Positions 6,070 to 8,947 of a stretch of 8,947 bases of DNA are shown piece by piece. Source of the DNA: an uncultured Eggerthellaceae bacterium (GTDB lineage Bacteria; Actinomycetota; Coriobacteriia; Coriobacteriales; Eggerthellaceae); assembly GCA_949450265.1 (NCBI GenBank), contig CASTMW010000067.1, positions 1 to 8,947 of the forward strand, read 5' to 3'. The position numbers were made by a program, and so were the translations under genes. Within the stretch, counting starts at the first letter, position 1, and every line of letters starts with the position of its first letter. The notes under the pieces were generated by a model. The model was not told the DNA's origin and did not search any database. It saw nothing but the letters and a program-made list of their open reading frames with translations.

Positions 6070-6843
6070 ATGAGCAACGTCATCATAGTAGGGTGCGGGC
6101 GCGTGGGGTCTCAGCTGGCCCTCATGCTCTCCGATGCTGGCAACAACGTGTGCTGCATCGACCGCTCGCCCGATGCGTTCGCCAACCTGGGGCGCAACTT
6201 CAACGGCTCCACGGTGCAGGGCATCGGCTTCGATGAAGATGCGCTGGTGCGCGCTGGCGTGGAGGAATGCGACGTGTTGGCGGCGGTCACGCAGTTCGAC
6301 AATACCAATCTGATGTGCGCCGAGGTGGCGAACCGCCTGTTCGACGTGCGCCACGTGATCGCGCGGTTGTACAATCCCGGGCGCGAGCGCGCTTACATGC
6401 AGCTGGGCATCGACTATGTGTGCGGCACGTCGCTGGTGGCCGAAGAGATGTTTAGCAAGGTGATGAGCGGGCACGGCAGCCATATCACCACGTTCGGCGA
6501 ATGCGAGGTGCTGGAGTTCAGCCTGCGGTTGGAGGGCAGTGATGCGTCCGGGCCGCCGAGGTCGATCCGTGTGGGCGAACTGGAGCGCGGGCACGATGCG
6601 CGCATCATCGCGTTCGAGCGTGGTGACGGGTCGGCAAGCAGCATCCCCACGGCCGACAGCGTGCTCTATAGCGGCGACACAGTGCTGGCGTGCATCCGCC
6701 ACGATTATATCCCGCATTTCCAGAAGTACATGCAGGCGGTGGGCGACGATACGGCCGCGGCGGCTGGCGTGCCGGTGGTCTCGGCGGTGGGCGACGTGCG
6801 GGGGCTGCTGGCGGACGCTCAACGCGAAGGCGAGGCGAAGTAG
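6070..6843 (+). CDS. trkA: TrkA-type RCK protein (K+ transport regulatory subunit), first of a pair
   Basis: 257 aa. The RCK_N Rossmann domain (about 1-120) opens with VGCGRVGSQLA, the GxGxxG dinucleotide loop. Asp31 ends strand 2 (CCIDRS), as in NAD(H)-binding TrkA proteins. FDNTNLMCAEVANRLF is the usual following helix motif. An RCK_C-like domain follows (about 160-235), then a 20-residue Ala/Gly-rich tail. Family role: cytosolic subunits gate Trk/Ktr potassium uptake channels in response to nucleotides; no TrkH/KtrB is present here. E. coli TrkA (458 aa) contains two RCK units in one chain, whereas here each is a gene. No Shine-Dalgarno is visible before ATG 6070 (the preceding bases are pyrimidine-rich CCGTCCGGTCCGTCC), so translation may depend on coupling to the gene ending 17 bp upstream. 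Confidence 0.88.
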   Translation: MSNVIIVGCGRVGSQLALMLSDAGNNVCCIDRSPDAFANLGRNFNGSTVQGIGFDEDALVRAGVEECDVLAAVTQFDNTNLMCAEVANRLFDVRHVIARLYNPGRERAYMQLGIDYVCGTSLVAEEMFSKVMSGHGSHITTFGECEVLEFSLRLEGSDASGPPRSIRVGELERGHDARIIAFERGDGSASSIPTADSVLYSGDTVLACIRHDYIPHFQKYMQAVGDDTAAAAGVPVVSAVGDVRGLLADAQREGEAK

Positions 6844-7515
6844 ATGTATATCGTTATCGCCGGTGGTGGGAAAGTGGGCTCGTACCTGGCCAACGTGCTG
6901 CTAGAAAGCGGCAACGAAGTGGCGGTGATCGAGCAGAACAAGCAGCTGGCCGACGCGCTGTCGGTGGCCCTCGAGGGGCGTTATCTCATCATTTGCGGCG
7001 ACTGTTGCGATTCGCGCTTCCAGGAGGATGCGGGCATCCGCAGCGCGGACATCTTCGTGGGCGCTACCGGCCAGGACGACACCAACCTGGTGGCGTGCGA
7101 GATCGCCCAGCGCGTGTTCCATGTGGACCGCGTGATCGGCCGCGTGAACAGCCCGAAGAATCTGCGCATCTTCCGCAAGGTGGGCATTGAATGCGTGTCC
7201 TCCACAACGCTGATCGCCAATCTGATCGAGGAAGAGGCGCTTCTGGGCAACGTGTCGGTGGTCACGTCGCTCTCGCATGGCAATGTCACGCTGACCGAAT
7301 TCACTGTGGGGCATATGCGGCGCCATTCCGACGAAGAGGGCATCTTGTTGGGTGACATCGAGCTGCCGGAGGGAGCGCTGGCGGTGGCGGTGGCCTACGA
7401 GGACGATGCAGAAGTGGCCGCGCCTGACCTGGCGGTGTTCCCGGGCGATCAGGTGATCGTCGTGGCTGACAACGGCGTGCTCGACGAAGTGCGCGCCATC
7501 TTCAGGTCGCTCTAG
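6844..7515 (+). CDS. trkA: TrkA-type RCK protein, second of the pair
   Basis: 223 aa, about the usual length of single-unit TrkA/KtrA proteins. The RCK_N domain starts at residue 1 with MYIVIAGGGKVGSYLA (GxGxxG loop). Glu30 ends strand 2, where its neighbour has Asp31. ATGQDDTNLVACEIAQRVF is a classic TrkA motif. RCK_C spans about 140-220 (GDIELPEGALAVAV, VFPGDQVIVVA). The ATG directly abuts the TAG of the preceding gene and both are in the same reading frame. GAGG at 6832-6835, 8 nt upstream, provides a ribosome binding site inside the upstream coding region. The two proteins probably assemble together on one K+ transporter encoded elsewhere; a heteromeric gating ring is inference. Confidence 0.92.
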   Translation: MYIVIAGGGKVGSYLANVLLESGNEVAVIEQNKQLADALSVALEGRYLIICGDCCDSRFQEDAGIRSADIFVGATGQDDTNLVACEIAQRVFHVDRVIGRVNSPKNLRIFRKVGIECVSSTTLIANLIEEEALLGNVSVVTSLSHGNVTLTEFTVGHMRRHSDEEGILLGDIELPEGALAVAVAYEDDAEVAAPDLAVFPGDQVIVVADNGVLDEVRAIFRSL

Positions 7516-7532
7516 AGAGGGAGGACTTCATC

Positions 7533-8879
7533 ATGATCGATCGATACACGCGGCCAGAGATGGGCCATATCTGGGACTTTCAGAACAAGTTCGACATTTG
7601 GCGCGAGATCGAGGTGCTGGCGTGCGAGGCGCAGGCGGAGCTGGGACAATGTGGCATCACGCGCGAAGAGGCGCAGTGGATCCGCGACCATGCGGCGGCT
7701 GACGCGGCGCGCATCGCCGAGATAGAGCAGGTGACCAACCACGACGTGATCGCCTTCACCACGAACATGGCCGAGAACATCGACGCCGAGGTGCCGGAGG
7801 GGGCCGAGAAGCCCAGCCGTTGGGTGCACTACGGCATGACCTCCAGCGATCTAGGTGACACAGCGCTCAGCTATCAGATCGTGCAGGCGGCTGACATCAT
7901 CATCGATGACATCCGCCAGCTGGGTGAGACGTGCCGCCGCCGCGCGATCGAGATGCACGATGTGCTCTGTGTGGGGCGCACGCACGGCATCCACGCCGAG
8001 CCCATGACGTTCGGCATGAAGTTCGGCAGTTGGGCGTGGGCGCTGCACCGGTGCCTGGTGCGCATGCAGCAGGCGCGCGAGGTGTGCGCGGTGGGCGCTA
8101 TCTCGGGCGCGGTGGGCACGTATTCCAGCATCGATCCGTTCGTGGAGCGCTTCGTGTGCGAGAAGCTGGGCCTTGCGCCCGATCCGCTTTCCACGCAGGT
8201 ACTCGCGCGCGACCGCCATGCGCAGATGGCCGCTGCGCTGGCGTGCACGGCCTCCACGCTGGAGAGCATCGCCATGCAGGTGCGCCTGCTGCAGCAAAGC
8301 GACGTGATCGAGGCCGAAGAGCCGTTCACGCGTGGCCAGAAGGGTTCATCGGCCATGCCCCACAAGCGTAACCCCATTACCGCCGAGCGCGTGTGCGGTC
8401 TGGCGCGCGTGGTGAAGGCGAACGCGCAGGTGGCCTTCGACGACGTGACGCTGTGGTACGAGCGCGACATCAGCCACTCCAGCGCTGAACGCGTGGCGCT
8501 GGCCGACAGCTTCATCGCGCTGGATTACATGTTCGGCAAGATGCAGTGGATGCTGGACGGCTTACAGACCTACCCGGCCAAGATGGAGCACAATCTGTGG
8601 CGCACGCGCGGGCTGATCTTCTCGTCGAAGGTGCTGCTGGCGCTAGTGAACGCTGGGCTCACGCGCGAGGACGCTTACGTGATCGTGCAGCGCAACGCCA
8701 TGCGTGTGTGGGAGGATATCCAGAATGCTGTGGATGGTCCCAGCTTTCGTGAGAACATCGAGGCCGACCCGGATGCCGCCATGTTGACGGCTGAGCAGCT
8801 GGATGCCATCTTCGATCCGCGTGCGTTCTTGACCCGCATCGATCCGATCTTCGAGCGCCTGGAGGATCTGAGCTTCTAG
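7533..8879 (+). CDS. purB: Adenylosuccinate lyase
   Basis: 448 aa. It catalyses two steps of purine synthesis in the cytosol: SAICAR to AICAR plus fumarate, and adenylosuccinate to AMP plus fumarate. The fumarate-lyase signature GSSAMPHKRNP is at 271-281 and contains the mobile-loop serines (272-273), the likely general base. GRTHGIHAEP (148-157) holds the His of the RTH motif (151), the likely general acid. HYGMTSSDLGDT (99-110) forms the substrate-binding TSSD region. Length and motifs match the bacterial short PurB type (B. subtilis, about 430 aa), and the gene is intact. AGGGAGGA (7518-7525), 7 nt before ATG 7533, is a strong ribosome binding site. It starts 17 bp after the second trkA gene, so co-transcription is likely although the functions are unrelated. 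Confidence 0.97.
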   Translation: MIDRYTRPEMGHIWDFQNKFDIWREIEVLACEAQAELGQCGITREEAQWIRDHAAADAARIAEIEQVTNHDVIAFTTNMAENIDAEVPEGAEKPSRWVHYGMTSSDLGDTALSYQIVQAADIIIDDIRQLGETCRRRAIEMHDVLCVGRTHGIHAEPMTFGMKFGSWAWALHRCLVRMQQAREVCAVGAISGAVGTYSSIDPFVERFVCEKLGLAPDPLSTQVLARDRHAQMAAALACTASTLESIAMQVRLLQQSDVIEAEEPFTRGQKGSSAMPHKRNPITAERVCGLARVVKANAQVAFDDVTLWYERDISHSSAERVALADSFIALDYMFGKMQWMLDGLQTYPAKMEHNLWRTRGLIFSSKVLLALVNAGLTREDAYVIVQRNAMRVWEDIQNAVDGPSFRENIEADPDAAMLTAEQLDAIFDPRAFLTRIDPIFERLEDLSF

Positions 8880-8880
8880 A

Positions 8881-8904
8881 GCCCTGAAAACTTCCAGGGC
8901 CTTT
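8881..8904 (+). terminator. Probable weak terminator after purB
   Basis: GCCCTG (8881-8886) pairs with CAGGGC (8895-8900) around an 8-nt loop and is followed by CTTTAG. It starts one base after the purB stop codon. The short stem and tail make it weak. The remaining bases to 8947 hold no gene that I can support. Confidence 0.5.
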
Positions 8905-8947
8905 AGTGATGCTGCTCGTTTAATGATGTTGTCCAATGAAACCGATC

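Noticed and set aside
6841..6843. TAG between the two trkA genes considered as a pyrrolysine codon
   Set aside because: TAG ends every gene here, so it works as an ordinary stop. The second gene has its own ATG and ribosome binding site, and a complete RCK domain begins at that ATG.

Overview
All seven genes lie on the plus strand of a GC-rich stretch (clearly above 60% by eye). Gene content, Shine-Dalgarno-led starts and overall composition suggest a high-GC actinobacterium. My best guess is the gut Coriobacteriia (Eggerthellaceae such as Eggerthella, Slackia, Adlercreutzia or Gordonibacter), which commonly carry CaiB/BaiF CoA-transferases. No rRNA or other taxonomic marker is present, so this is inference.

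Layout. Positions 1-120 hold the tail of an off-window transcription unit: a perfect 15-bp hairpin followed by a good Rho-independent terminator. Positions 388-1699 hold a class III CoA-transferase of the formyl-CoA:oxalate type (Frc/YfdW). Its reading frame breaks about 27 codons in, at what looks like an 8-nt deletion, so it is annotated as a pseudogene. A 23-bp tandem duplication and a terminator-like hairpin follow. From a promoter near 1963, a two-gene unit begins. It encodes a 700-aa, largely disordered Ala/Pro/Gln-rich protein with a Tyr-Asp-Pro repeat zone and C-terminal membrane helices, then a CorC-type CBS-domain protein 9 bp downstream. After a 254-bp gap with a TAGAAT -10-like box and a UUCG hairpin comes a second unit: a secreted or anchored cell-wall-hydrolase-like protein, two TrkA-type RCK proteins separated by one in-frame TAG, and purB (adenylosuccinate lyase). 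A weak hairpin terminator closes it at 8881-8904.

How the genes fit together. CorC and TrkA proteins both belong to ion-homeostasis families: CorC is linked to Mg/Co efflux, and RCK proteins gate K+ channels and transporters. No transporter subunit (TrkH/KtrB or CorA) is present, so partners must be elsewhere. The wall hydrolase and purB look like housekeeping passengers. The close spacing (17, 0 and 17 bp) suggests co-transcription of the last four genes.

The most notable points are the frc lesion, active-site substitutions in the same protein that argue against a simple oxalate enzyme, the exclusive use of TAG as stop codon (7 of 7), the split TrkA pair in one frame, and the YDP-repeat membrane protein coupled to CorC. 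I see no phage, IS, CRISPR, tRNA or rRNA features and no clearly new defence or mobile system.
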